From Gibbula magus (lineage: Eukaryota; Mollusca; Gastropoda; Trochida; Trochidae), in the NCBI GenBank assembly GCA_936450465.1, contig OW388300.1, positions 54,402,035 through 54,466,034 on the forward strand: DNA of 64,000 nucleotides, written 5' to 3'. The stretch's first letter is position 1. Every line of letters begins with the position of its first letter. Shown piece by piece: positions 21,531 to 33,100 of this stretch. A model generated the notes under the pieces. The model was not told where the DNA came from. It ran no database searches and saw nothing but the letters and a program-made list of their open reading frames with translations. The position numbers and the translations under genes were made by a program.

Positions 21531-23819
21531 TGAAGGGAGGCCATATTGGCAAAGCTAAGCAAGCACTTGCCGCAGTTTCGTACTTTCTAATTCTGCTGTT
21601 TGTTTGCGTATTCTGAGCATGATTTGTTCATTATTTGGATATATAAAAATATATAATGATTTATGTAGATCTTGTTTATTTTTATACTGTTATATTTTGG
21701 AATAATGAACGCAAATAAAAATGTTGTGAATATATATATAGCATACACATTCATATTGCATCTTGTCAAGTGCAAGTAGAAGTCGCAGGAGATCTAAAAG
21801 CCATTAAAAAACAAAGGCATTTTTAAAGAGATACTAACATACACAATGGCTATATGTATGTTTGTTTGCACTAACAACACATAAAGATGGGGTCATTAAA
21901 CCAATGGTGAGTGTACATTTCTTATGGCAATGCAGAGATCATAAAGTAAATGGTCTCTGGACATTGGTAGGCTACCTAGCTGTACATGTATACATTACTA
22001 TTTACCATGTCGGGGGGTTATATAATTTATCTTAGATCCCGAATCTTTAAATGATAAAATAATTCATTGATTAGCAGTTTGTAGGATACTTCCACTGTAT
22101 GAAACAAAGTTATAACATGTAAATCGGAATGTCTGTTAAATTAACACGCCATAGTTTCATAAATGACGTAATTTTCTTCCATGGAACAGCCCTGAAGACA
22201 ATGCATTGATGCAGTCTAATAAATTCATATTTAAAATGTTAAATTACATTAATGGGATAAACACTCAGTGAGAGATAAATTATTTTTTCAATAATTAAAA
22301 TAAGGCTTGTACATAAAAATCCTATCTTTTTAAACCCGTTCTCTACCTGTAACATAAGAAAAGCTAACTAAAAGGTCAAAAACATTATCCATTTTGGATA
22401 GCCACTTTGTGTTGTTTTAAATGTTACGATGTTGGTCCAAATAAACAAACCTAATCTCTCGGGCTATATCGGAGCTTATCTTATGCTGAATTTATTAACT
22501 TGATTTAAAGCAACATATAACAAACTCTCTTTGTTAGTCAACGATCTGTTTTTATGCAGAGGTCCAATTTCCGCAATTGAAATATACTCATGTCCATTGC
22601 AGCGAGATAAAGCGTGAATGAGTTGAAAGCGTTATTTTATCTGCTTATAACCTTTGACACGAGCCACTAGCAGAACAATGCGTACACGGACGAGCAAGGT
22701 ACGATAATATCAATCTGAGGTAACCTCGTGGATATAAACTGGGTTAGTATAGACTTTACTTTACTTCATTTATTAATGTGAAAGCGTAATGATTTTGTTT
22801 CAACTGTGAAATAAACACGGTCCATCGGATGAACAAGAATTGATGTATGTCCATGCATGCTTGCTTTTCATCATCCGTCTCTTCCAATGAACCACGTGGT
22901 TATTATGATAATATAAGTAAGATAATATATATAAATAATATAAAAAAAATATATATTTCTTGTTTTTTTCTCCAACGAAAAATGTCGACTCTTATATATA
23001 AAGGTTTTTAAATCCACTTGTTTTTTTAAAATACAGCAGTTATACAATCATTCAACCAGAGTAGAATGTATTTTGTAAAGGTTATATGTATTTCCGCCTT
23101 GCTATTTATGTTTTATAAATATTGTTTTCGTTTTAACTCAGTTCTTTGCTTTTGTTAGTCACACTTATTAGATTTCCTTAGCATGTGTTCATATGCCCGT
23201 ATGCATGTCGCACTTTTGTATGTATGTATTCTCAGGGACTATAAACATCTAATTAGAGAATCTCTTGTATTCTCTGAAACAAATATGAGCGTTTTAAATA
23301 AATTCCAGTATCATTTGCTAGGCTATTGGGAAGAGAAGGGAGGATCACTTGAGTGCTTGATTTCCTCTTAATAAGGAAGTTGTTATTCAATATTCATATT
23401 AATAGTTTTAAAGTATGTCGCAGTGTTGTGTTTTCCTATCATTAAAGGGCAATTTGACACAGTTTTGTAAAAAAATAAAAAAAAATATGAAAGTTATTCA
23501 GAACACAATAAAAGTATTAAATCTTATCAACATGTGTCTCTTCACGCCCTGAATGACATAACATCTGGTAGTAAATGTAGTACACGCACTTTCTGATATG
23601 AAATAAGGAACACATTATATAATATATATCTTTCAAGTTGTTATATTCTTATAATTCCATAGCATAGACCACATAGCTATAGTAAATGCAAATATTTGAT
23701 GTTTTTCAGAAAATGGTTATATTTTGTCTTCTTTGAAACTGTTTCATCAATCCTCAAAGACAAAAATTCAAGTGTGCTATAACATTACAAACCTACAACC
23801 ATGTGTATAAACTTACTTC
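21531..23819. other. Intergenic sequence between ANKAR and the hydroxylase gene
   Basis: AT-rich, no convincing exon, no RNA gene seen. The promoters of the two divergent genes presumably lie at its two ends. Confidence 0.45.
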
Positions 23820-23945
23820 CAGCTTTCCTCGCAAGTCTCCATCACTGACTAACATATATTAAGCATTGCAGCATTTCGTTACCTCTTCTGTGCTAGTGAA
23901 CCTGGACAGCACAGAGCACAGAGCACAGAGAAGGTAGCTAAATAC
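23820..23945. mobile_element. Fragment of the CAACTTCCCC MITE family
   Basis: AGCTTTCCTCGCAAGTCTCC then ATCACTGACTAACATAT and GCATTGCAGCATTTC...CTGTGCTAG resemble the left halves of the elements at 5998 and 13145. The matching right arm is missing or decayed. Confidence 0.5.
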
Positions 23946-24275
23946 AGCAACGCTTAAATATGCCAATATTGTCACAATAATTACTATTTTGTTGATTTTT
24001 GTACTTGGGGCTATGGCCTTAATACTGAATAAACATTGAATTGAATTGACTAATTCCCAAGTTTATATAATTAAACATTGTATTTAGCCCAATTTTAATG
24101 TAGTTGTAAGATAAGAATTATTTCGCGAGGACAGTTATAAACGTTACCATCGGACTTCAGCATTTAAGCATTAAGGGGTTTTAAAAATAGCATTGTGTTT
24201 GAAAAGAGAGTAGGCCTAAAGTGGGAATAGTCGCCTGACACTATAAGTCTGTACAAATATATGTATAACTTTACA

Positions 24276-24330
24276 GTGGCGGATCCAGAAACTTTCAGTG
24301 GGGGCAAACATGTTTGTAGGGGAGTTGTTT
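24276..24330. mobile_element. Transposon terminus, CAGTGGCGGATCCAG
   Basis: CAGTGGCGGATCCAGAAACT then TTCAGTGGGGGCAAAC looks like the end of a hAT-type MITE. I could not find its partner end. It lies about 280 bp upstream of the hydroxylase ATG. Confidence 0.45.
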
Positions 24331-24606
24331 TTGACCTGTATCTCGATCTTTTTCATAACCAATGATATTACCATTTCTTTTTAAGTTTAATTTTACTTAG
24401 AAGTAAATTAAAGACGCTAAATTTACACTTTCGTAACTTCGGAACCCAAACTTTGTTGCTAAAGTATGTTTGGTCAGGGTATAATGACCTATGATACTTA
24501 AGTTGTTCCTGTTGGCTAAGGAATGACCAAGAACACGAAGATCTGACCACCCACAAATATAATATGCAACCTTTGAAACCATTATTTTCCCCTTATTTCA
24601 GCGGCC

Positions 24607-25439
24607 ATGGCGAGAAAGAGGACAGCGAAGAAGTCCAACGGCACATCGTCACGTGGTTTCAAACATAACAGCGATGCTAGAAATGCTTCAATAGACGACA
24701 CTGTCAATACTTTTGTAAGAGTAATATTACTGATACTGATTGGACTTGGGATCGTTGCATTTCTATTCTATCCCGATATCTCGCGTGTTGTGGGAATGAT
24801 GTCTAGTAATGAGGACAAGTCAACAAATAAAAGGGACGATTCCTTGGAAACTAAACGCCCTAATCCTAATGTCAAGGTTAAATCAGAAAGAAATGGGCGA
24901 CCATTCCAAAACGACCCAATGGAAGATGAAGAAGAAGAGGTGGAAGTGAGTGATGAAGATGACATTGAGATTGAAAAAGAAGTTAAGCCATCTGCACGTA
25001 AAAAGAATGAGAAGGTTCGTGAAGCCAATGTAAACACGGAACCAGAATCCAATATCGACAAGGAACCGGTTCACAAGAGCGTTAGAAGTGAAGCAGCTTC
25101 TAATAGTAAAGTTGAACCAGTTGATGATGAAACAGCTTCCAAACAGGCGAAACCAAAGGCGGAAAATATGCTAAAATTTTCAAGTGATGAAAAGGAGATA
25201 AAATATGTAGAACTGAAAGTAGAAGATCGCACAAAAGAGGAACCGCAAGAAGAATCGACTAAAGAGCCAGTTGAAGAGAGTCCTGAAAGCAAAGACTCTA
25301 ACAAAGATTTGCCAGAAGATGTGAGGAAGTTCAAAGCCAGATACCTTAAAACTGTAACTGCCAAGAAAATATTTGCTGATGGGAGGCGGATACCACCCAT
25401 AGAACTGTTGGCGCAAAAACCAACCAATAGCTCGGTCAA
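24607..25439 (+). CDS. Hydroxylase exon 1: membrane anchor and charged linker
   Basis: The start ATG is in a strong context (GCGGCCATGG) five bases after a good acceptor-like ...CCCCTTATTTCAG, so a non-coding exon probably lies upstream. It codes for MARKRTAKKSNG, the anchor, and an Asp/Glu/Lys-rich stretch (MEDEEEEVEVSDEDDIEIEK). Donor GTCAA|GTGAGT, phase 2. Confidence 0.88.
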
Positions 25440-28400
25440 GTGAGTCATACTCTTTCTAAATTTATAGAAAATGCAATTTAATTAACATACACATTAAAGC
25501 ACAAACTATATTAATACATGTTGTGAATGAAACTACTTTTTTACGCAGATAAACGCAGGGACTCTCTAATTAGTTATGGATAAAGAGTCCTTGGTAAATG
25601 ACTGTGGATCTCCATTTCTATTTCCTTCAGTGTAATGTTCATGTTATACACTTGTATATTTTACGTGCGCTTCAGAGTGTTCCTGTTTGACGAGTTCCTG
25701 TCCACGGAGGAGTGTGATGGGCTGATGAAGGCGCACGACAGACATGTGAAGGAAGCTACCAAACAAGATCCTATCCTCTGCTTCGATAGTATCGGCACGT
25801 TGAGGCAACATTTGAAGGAGGCCAAGAAGAAACTGTCGGTCAATCCTAATGTCTTTACGAAAGGTACTGATAACTCGAGCACTTTTGTTTGTTAATCTTC
25901 GAGTTGACCTAAATTACACTTATAATAAGCACTTCAATTGTTATTAAAGAATAGTGGTCAATGGTGGGAAGTGTGATTATATGTCAAGCAGCATGATGTT
26001 TTCTTATTCAGCTGTTTGAGAGATAACGCTGCTAGCTGCTAAATTAAGGATCACTGGTGTGTTCGTACATTTCGTGAGACTAAATGTGTGTATGGAAATA
26101 AGTAACCTTTATTGGACGTGTGGACCTTGAGATGTATTGGTACTTTCACAGCATTACTGATGTAGACAAATCTCAGAATCTGAGAATGGTATAGAATTTC
26201 ACGATTTCTCATGACATTGTTATGTAAACTGACCTTCAATGAGATATTGGTTACCATGTTTTTGAGTGTTAAATTATGGAAGATCTTTGAACCAGAAGGC
26301 ATCCATGTGTAATTATCTACAGTTTCATATTCCTTCTGACGCCGTCACAATATGTACTCCAATCCTGTCTAACGCCCGTGTAGGTACCAAATGTGTGAAT
26401 GCAACGTTTTCCCGCCAACTGAGCACGTGGCTGAAAGGTAACTGGAGCTACAGCACAGCCTTCTACCCGGGCGAAAGCAAATTCTCCTCCATCTTCGCTA
26501 ATAGGGTCAAAGCTGCCATGGGACTCACACAAGAAAATGGCGGGAAATTTCAGATCACATCCTATCCAAAAGGAAAGGGTAAGAATAACTAATACGAGAC
26601 TAAATATGGGGACCAGGGACCAGAACGGTAGTAACTTAGGGGTTTAGGAGTACAACTTAGATAGTTTAATTATATCCAATAGTTTTTTTTCCATATTTAA
26701 GTTGGTCATGATTTGTTTTGGCTTAGTCATGTACCATGTCACGTATCTCTAGCAACCCATCACTCTTGATTCTTCTGTTTAATTGTGCAAGATTCTCGAC
26801 CGTTTATAGGGTATTTTTCATGACCAAAATCAACGTCAAACGGAAAAGCTTCAATAAAATGTAACTTCTGTGCGACCCACCAAAATGCCAAATTCTAGTA
26901 GACCTGAACACTGATCCCATCTTTTGCAGCCTATAAATCTCACACGGACTGTGTGGAGGGAGGGGAAGACAAGCGGGACCGGGTAGCCACAGTGCTCGTC
27001 TATCTACAGGACGTGCCGGACGGGGGAGAGACTAGATTTCCAGGTCAGTGAGTGAGTGAGTGTTATTGCAGTATCGCAGCCATTAGGCTGGTCAGTTCCA
27101 GGTCAGTTTTTCAGGATAAGTCTTGTGTAGTGCGGGTAGCCACAGTGTTGGTCGATCTGGAGGATTTGCAGGACCTAGGTTTCCAGGTCAATGTTTCTTT
27201 TGAAACTCATCTGCTCCGGTATATCTATAGAATGTGCCCGACGGAAATGTGAACAGACACTTTTTAAGCTTTCTTAGTACAAGATACAAGTGCTATGCAA
27301 TATCTTTCTGGAGTTATGACCCATGTTAATGTTTTTGCGACTGTTTGTGGTAAAATGAGAAGCATTCTTTGTTTTACAGTGAGCTCTAATATGTTCCTTC
27401 AGTGTATATTGTCTGTGAACACCTGAAAAGGGCCAACTCCATCAAATAATTTAATATTGATGATTTTAATTAGATAAAATATCCTGCTGTATATATCTCA
27501 GTTCTTAGATTTAGGAGAAAGTTTTGAGTTTTAACAAGACATGACCATGAGTGAGTGAGTGAGTGAGTGAGTTGTTGTTATTTAACGGCGCTTCGGGACA
27601 TGACCATGTTTTATTTTTGTTATAAAGGATGTTTGAACTTTTTTTTAAAATTGCTAGGATTAGTTGTACAACTGACTGTGAACTTGTTCTGCAGAGCTGG
27701 GTATCTGGGTAAAGCCAAGGAAGGGCCGAGCGCTGGTGTGGAATAACATGAGTCCCTCCGGGAAGTGTGAGTCCCACTCCATACACACAGCATCCAAGGT
27801 GGACAAGGGCAACAAATATGTTCTCATCAGATGGTGAGGAGTTCAACTCTTCCTCCAGATATAAATACTCTAATATTACACACATTTGAGTGAATCCATG
27901 CCCCTTTTTTAAGTTGTTGCTTTTAATCCCTGACTTCGACAACTCATTCATCCAACTTGGACATAAATACTGGACCTCATAACCATTTTTCATTTTGTAG
28001 ATAGTTTTATTGTCATATTAACTTCATTACCGGTAGTCAGAAAATATGTTTTGAACTAGAAATAAGTGCATGTGATGCACTGAAACACATGAAATGCAGG
28101 AGTTCGGCTGTCAGTCAGATCGCTTTGCGTGGAAGATTTGCGCCATGCACGTGCGTGGGAGGATCCATTTCATAAGGGTCGAAGCTACATGTACCATAGC
28201 CGATGGATGGGCACCGAGATTTGCAAAATAATATTTTTTTTGGTTACATAATTGAAATGTATTGTCTATAATGCTAGATAAGCACATATGTATGTTTCGT
28301 GACGTCATACATGGATTCGGGGCTCGTTGATTATTTTTAACGAATCCACGGCTCCTCATGCATTCTCCATTACTTAATCTATTATAATAAATTTCCATGT

Positions 28401-30129
28401 AGCCTCTTAGTGCAAATTGTTGCTCTTTTCTGGCCTCTTTGTTAAACTGTTTCCATGGAAACCAGAAGAGAAATTCAGAATGTATTAAGTACAAAAGTCT
28501 AAACACATACCGAGTCTCATTAAATAATACTGAATAAATTTTGAGATCAAGGTAGGAAAAGGTTTCTTATCCCTATATGCGCTAAGTTCAAATTGTTTCA
28601 ATGGAAACCAGAAAACATATAAAAATAGAGCCATGGGCTCTGTAGCTCATCAGGGTTGATATTGTTTGATGAAGACAGAAATATATTGTCTCAATATTAT
28701 GCACAATCCCTAGCCCTGACAATCTTAGTCTTGAAAGGTCAACACACAGGAGATTATGCAACATGCTGACCCCTTGGCTCTGGTTACAAGCCAGCTGTGC
28801 TTTTACAGCCAAATTATGTAATAGCCTCTGCCTTGCACTAAACACTGATCTAGTGAGTGAGTGAGTTATTGTTTAACGCCGCTTCGGCAGTATTGCAGCC
28901 ATTAGCGGCGATAAACACTGATCTAACTGTATAAGTCTTAGAGAGAACAGGCAATGTGATGAATCTCATGGTACATAGTACAATTTAGAATCACCTTGGC
29001 TAAATAATCTCTATGTTAACGGTTCTAAGCCTTTTCATCCAAACATCTAAACATTCTGAACACAATATTCCATCTAGTTTGTTCTGGAGAAGAAGATGAA
29101 AATAGATTTTTATGTTTTGACCTGTGAGGGCCTTTTTTTTATAATATCCACAATATTCAGTTCAAAAACTATTCAAATGTTCTCATTTCACATTGATTCC
29201 ATCAATTTAACAAGCATGTCCATAATGGAGACTTGATCTTCGACATATATTTCACATTCCTACTAAATAAGATTAACTGCAAAGTTGCTTTTATTCTCAA
29301 TTCTTCATTTCTCAAACCCAAGTTAGGAATCACATATCTAAAAGATACCTCGTGTATTTTATTAGGGATAAACTAAATAGTGATTGAAGTGCCATAAAAT
29401 ATCAGTCCAAAATTCAATTTCAAAGGTTTTTTAGGCTGTGGCCCTTATTTGGGTTCAAATTTCACCAAATTTACAAGTTAGAATCCCCATTGGTTAAAGA
29501 CTCTTTACACAACACGACAGCCTTCTAGGTCTTTTCGTTCTGGAGAAGAAGATGAAAATAGTATTTTAGGATCACCAAATCTACAATTTAGACTCCCCAT
29601 TACCCAAGGAGTCTGTATACAAAATTTCAGCTTCCTAGACCCAGTTTCAGGTCAGGTTTGAAGTCAAGTATCAACTGATATTACATTACAAAATTTCATT
29701 CGCCAAGGTGTTACGTGTATAATCTCTCATTGGAATCGTCTCTCATTGGAGGAGGTTATAGCTGTAATTGACCAAGTTACTCCATGTAAAATAGAATTTT
29801 CGAACTAGCTTTCAAACTCGATCAAGGGCATTGCCGAGTACCCACACCAAAAATGTCATTCACCTAGGTGAGCTTCCAAGAAACTTAGTCGCCATTGGAG
29901 CACCACTTCGTAGTTGGAGTATAATAATCTCTTGTCGTCTCCTAGGTACTACTACAAGAACTTCTACTCACTGGGAAAGCGTCCCCCAGAGCCCCATCTC
30001 CCAGAGAGACAACCAGGCCAGCCACGTGTGTCGTGCGACGAGTTTGAATACGGCAGCTGTCGGTGGTATGACGAGTGGAACTTTGAACACATGCTAGAGT
30101 ACGAGCGCCAGAAACTTACTCTTATATAG
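24607..30129 (+). CDS. Single-pass membrane prolyl 4-hydroxylase-like 2OG-Fe(II) dioxygenase (6 exons)
   Basis: Exons 24607-25439, 25676-25863, 26384-26578, 26930-27043, 27695-27833 and 29946-30129 join in phase to 1653 nt (550 residues). Residues 36-56 (FVRVILLILIGLGIVAFLFY) form one membrane segment after a basic N-terminus, predicting a type II ER/Golgi protein. Residues about 65-270 are very acidic and Lys/Glu-rich, a likely extended linker. The C-terminal catalytic domain has the iron ligands H410, D412 (SHTDC) and H474, and the 2-oxoglutarate lysine K484 (SIHTASKVDKGNKYVLIRW), ten residues after H474 as in prolyl 4-hydroxylases. GGETRFP and KGRALVWNN are also typical. It should hydroxylate prolines in a luminal substrate that the sequence does not identify. 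It is not a standard collagen P4HA, because the N-terminal anchor and charged region replace the peptide-binding domain; P4HTM-like is an alternative label. Confidence 0.87.
25676..25863 (+). CDS. Hydroxylase exon 2
   Basis: Acceptor CGCTTCAG|AGTGTTCC, donor GAAAG|GTACTG, phase 2 to 1. VFLFDEFLSTEECDGLMKAH is the standard opening of a P4H catalytic domain (a strand, then the helix after 'EC'). Confidence 0.92.
26384..26578 (+). CDS. Hydroxylase exon 3
   Basis: Acceptor CGTGTAG|GTACCAA, donor AAAGG|GTAAGAA, phase 1 to 1. It encodes GTKCVNATFSRQLSTWLKGN and KFQITSYPKGK, leading into the iron-binding segment. Confidence 0.9.
26930..27043 (+). CDS. Hydroxylase exon 4: HxD iron ligands
   Basis: Acceptor CTTTTGCAG|CCTATAAA, donor TTTCCAG|GTCAGT, 114 nt, phase 1 to 1. 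It carries AYKSHTDC and VATVLVYLQDVPDGGETRFP. Its donor lies inside a 12-bp target duplication made by a SINE, so a second identical donor sits at 27102. Confidence 0.93.
27038..27107 (-). mobile_element. 46-bp SINE insertion at the exon 4 splice donor
   Basis: A perfect 12-bp direct repeat TTCCAGGTCAGT (27038-27049 and 27096-27107) flanks a 46-bp insert. The insert starts GAGTGAGTGAGTG and contains the TATTGCAGTATCGCAGCCATT block of the SINE family. The duplicated target contains the CCAG|GTCAG splice junction. Confidence 0.88.
27134..27193 (+). pseudogene. Decayed partial copy of hydroxylase exon 4
   Basis: GGGTAGCCACAGTGTTGGTC then GATCTGG...GGTTTCCAGGTCAATG resembles the 3' half of exon 4 (26981-27043) and its donor. 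It translates as VATVLVDLEDLQDLG but has a deletion that removes the DGGE segment. It lacks the HTD half and any acceptor, so it is not a usable exon. Confidence 0.75.
27538..27608 (-). mobile_element. 47-bp SINE insertion with 12-bp target duplication
   Basis: GACATGACCATG at 27538-27549 and 27597-27608 flanks AGTGAGTGAGTGAGTGAGTG followed by AGTTGTTG...TTTAACGGCGCTTCGG. It is a 5'-truncated copy (minus orientation) in hydroxylase intron 4. Confidence 0.9.
27695..27833 (+). CDS. Hydroxylase exon 5: distal His and 2OG Lys
   Basis: Acceptor GTTCTGCAG|AGCTGGGT, donor CAGATG|GTGAGG, phase 1 to 2. It encodes ELGIWVKPRKGRALVWNNMS and CESHSIHTASKVDKGNKYVL. Confidence 0.93.
28619..28720 (+). mobile_element. 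Head of the 145-bp-repeat element
   Basis: AAAATAGAGCCATGGGCTCT then GTAGCTCATCAGGGTT matches the heads at 55365, 59375 and 61486. It contains the palindrome AGAGCC-ATG-GGCTCT. Diverged units of the same element follow at 29080-29700. Confidence 0.75.
28839..28925 (-). mobile_element. 59-bp SINE insertion with 14-bp target duplication
   Basis: TAAACACTGATCTA at 28839-28852 and 28912-28925 flanks 59 bp: (GTGA)n, TTATTGTTTAACGCCGC, then TTCGGCAGTATTGCAGCCAT ending AGCGGCGA. It is nested in the head region of the 145-bp-repeat element in hydroxylase intron 5. Confidence 0.93.
29080..29700 (+). mobile_element. Diverged 145-bp-family units
   Basis: TTCTGGAGAAGAAGATGAAA occurs near 29081 and 29538, with TTTAGAATC/ATTTAGACTCCCCATTNCC blocks (29167-29500 and 29575-29615). 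It is the decayed body of the element whose head is at 28619. Confidence 0.55.
29946..30129 (+). CDS. Hydroxylase exon 6 with stop codon
   Basis: Acceptor GTCTCCTAG|GTACTACT, phase 2. It encodes WYYYKNFYSLGKRPPEPHLP and ends LEYERQKLTLI, then TAG at 30127-30129. The C-terminus contains CDEFEYGSCRWYDEWNFEHM. No canonical AATAAA follows; AATTAAAA near 30257 is a possible weak polyadenylation signal. Confidence 0.9.
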
Positions 30130-33100
30130 AAACATCCGCTAGAGTATTAATTCGAGGGAACATCACATTGTATATGCATTCACTGTAGATAAAGTATATT
30201 CATTGTGTTATTTAATTTCATAAATTAACTTGTAAGCTTGTACGAATACTTTTGTAATTAAAATTAATATCTTTTAAAAATTCTTGTGTATTCTTTGTGT
30301 CTTTGACTACCAAAAGCTCTACACATTCTGAAATCCTAAATAACACAACACTTATTGGATCTGATGATACTTCGAAGCATGAAGCAGGAAATAAAAAACA
30401 ACAAACGCATATAGTGTTGTACAAAAGATAAACTCTTATTTCTAAATGAAACATGTTCTAATTGGAAAGAAGAGAACCCTAAGTACAGTCAAGCCAGCAT
30501 TCCTGGCAACTTGTTAGAGGAAAATACACCAAAATAATTGCTTATATGCCATATTTTTCAGTTTTTTTCTCTCCAAAAAACTGAGTGACATTTTATGACT
30601 AAAATAGATGTCATCTCTGGCTGATATGTTCAACAATAGCACTTCTTGACAGTGTTGTGTGCCAGACTCTCAGACAGCTGCTTTGCTGCACACGTTGTAC
30701 AACCAGGCCGGGCAGAGAAGGCGGGCGTTCCACAATTCAGCGAAAAATTTCACACTGCGGATCAAATGTTTAACTGTCCATTTTGACTATAGTTAACAAT
30801 CATGGGATCATCTTGGAAATGTTTCATTTCATATCAAGAGAAGTTCTTACTAAGTATAAAGATAGTGGCAAAAAAAATTATGAAAAGAATGTTTTTCGCT
30901 CCAAGAAAATTATCACAAATTTACTCAAGATGTGAGAGACAAAAATCGATTTCATCTGAACATTTTATGGTTTTCAAGTTTTTCAAGGATAAAAAATTAT
31001 AGGTATTTCTCAATGGTGAGTGACAAACACTGTGCAGTTTCACAATTACTATCCTTTGGCCTGAGGCATGAAGAATCAAAATGATGTCATTATAGTTGTG
31101 AAATGTGGAAATGAATTTGGTAATGCCCAAGCCCGGCCTGATTCTACTGGAGGGAGGGAGGACAAGCATGGCAAGTGAACACTTGAACATTGGCAGGGGA
31201 AATACAGGTACAAGGTAATAAATTATGTCTACTACATTAATAGTAATTAAATAACTTATACAAGATAAATGTGTTTTCAGCTACAAACACTGTACACTCC
31301 TGCAAAAAAATTGGTACAGTTGACCGAGCCCGGTTCCTGAAAGTTCTCTCCCTTGGGGACAGCTTTCAACATCCAGGGTCTTGTCTTGTTTGACTCATCA
31401 TTGAACAAACACAAGCTGTTTGCTCCCTTTTGTGACTCTCATATCATGGACAATGAACCCGAGAGAAAATAACAACAGTCCTGCAGTTATTAAAGCCAAG
31501 TTTCGAGACTGATGTTTTTGCAAGAATGCCACATTACGAGCTGAACATGTCATTTGAACATGCCAATAAATATCACTAACTATACATGCTTCACAAATAT
31601 TGCTTTGGTATGCAAAATTAACACATTTACAAGATTTCTTCTTAAGACGATTGCTAACTATTGTTTAAATGGGACTTGAGATGCTACTGAAGATAGTAGG
31701 AAAGATCTTCCTGGGAAAGACAAGACGACTCCCTTGAAATGTAAAAGCTCATCACATTTCTTACAAATCTCTGCCCTGACAAAATAGTTATGAACACATT
31801 TAGGATTTCAGAGACATAATTGAAGAAAATATCACACATTTCAAAGATCTTTTTACAGAGTAGAAAAGACTACAAGGAAAGGTTATGTTTGCAACCGTGA
31901 TATTATCTAAACATTGCAAGAAGTAACTAATTACACTGACTTATTTACATAGTCATCAGAAATGTTGAACTCGTGGAAGGATAACTGATATGATAGACCA
32001 TCGCGAGATGATCTACCTAAATGCAGGGCCTTGAGATTCAATTACAAATTCCACAATATTCCATCGTCTTTTAGTACAACAGTATGAGCCACCCGTTTTG
32101 TAGCCTCAACTTTGATTTTTGCATTTTTACAAACCAATGTGCACTGGCATACGTATTTTCCTACACTTTGTAGGAACATTTCACAGCTCGGTATGTGCCA
32201 TGTAATGTCTATAGCTGCCTCTACCTTGATAGGCATGAACAAGATCTTTCGAAATTTGTATTGTTCCCATACACCGGTCAACGACAAAAGCCCACGTCAC
32301 ATGACTTAAGTGAGTGGGCACTCCTCCAGACAGTGGATGCGTAATGACAGACAATGTGATATGGAATGTTAGTGGGACCTTGTCTCAACAGAGTTGATCC
32401 AAGTGCTCTTTGTAACTGCCCACAGTCTAGTAAACTGTCACTAGCTCAAGTCATCTAAGGTAAGGTAACATGTTCCGGCTAAGATGTCGTGAGCCATGGC
32501 GAATTGTTTACCACAAGTAAAACACATTACTACCCCAGGCCAAGCCATATTTCCTCCAAGTTTTCTCAGAGCTTCATTATTTCAAAGTCTCCTACTTAAA
32601 GCTCAAGCCCATCTCAGCACTTAGAAAGCTTTGGAAATCTGGGGCCTAGTTGAGGCTAATACATAATTGGACCCTTGCAATGTACAAAAGGTTTGGTAAG
32701 TATCAACATGGTAAGGATACAGATTGTTCAAGGGAAATGACTACAAAGTTTAGTTTGTCAGTAAACTGCAAACTGTCCAAACATCATGGGTACATGGAAT
32801 CAACACAAACTTTGTTATGGGAATGTATAAGTCAAATCATTTCTCCACAGAAATACTACCTTCCTTTGCAAGATAACAATTTCAACAGAAGAGTGCGAGG
32901 CGGCATTACGTTGATCTACATTGTGAACAGCCTTATGTAGCAAATAGCTAACGTTACTCATCTGTGTCTAACAATACATCTCGCTAATCTTTACACTTCA
33001 TCTGATAGCCAGTTCAAACAGTCTTTGTCCTGCCAATCAATGCCATTAGTAAGTGTGAGAAACAATTCAGCACACAGAAGCCCTATATATACACAAGAAA

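Noticed and set aside
27511..27993. 160-codon minus-strand frame
   Set aside because: It is antisense to hydroxylase exon 5 and the SINE; no independent evidence.
28111..28506. 131-codon minus-strand frame in hydroxylase intron 5
   Set aside because: No recognisable domain or splice context; AT-rich intronic sequence.
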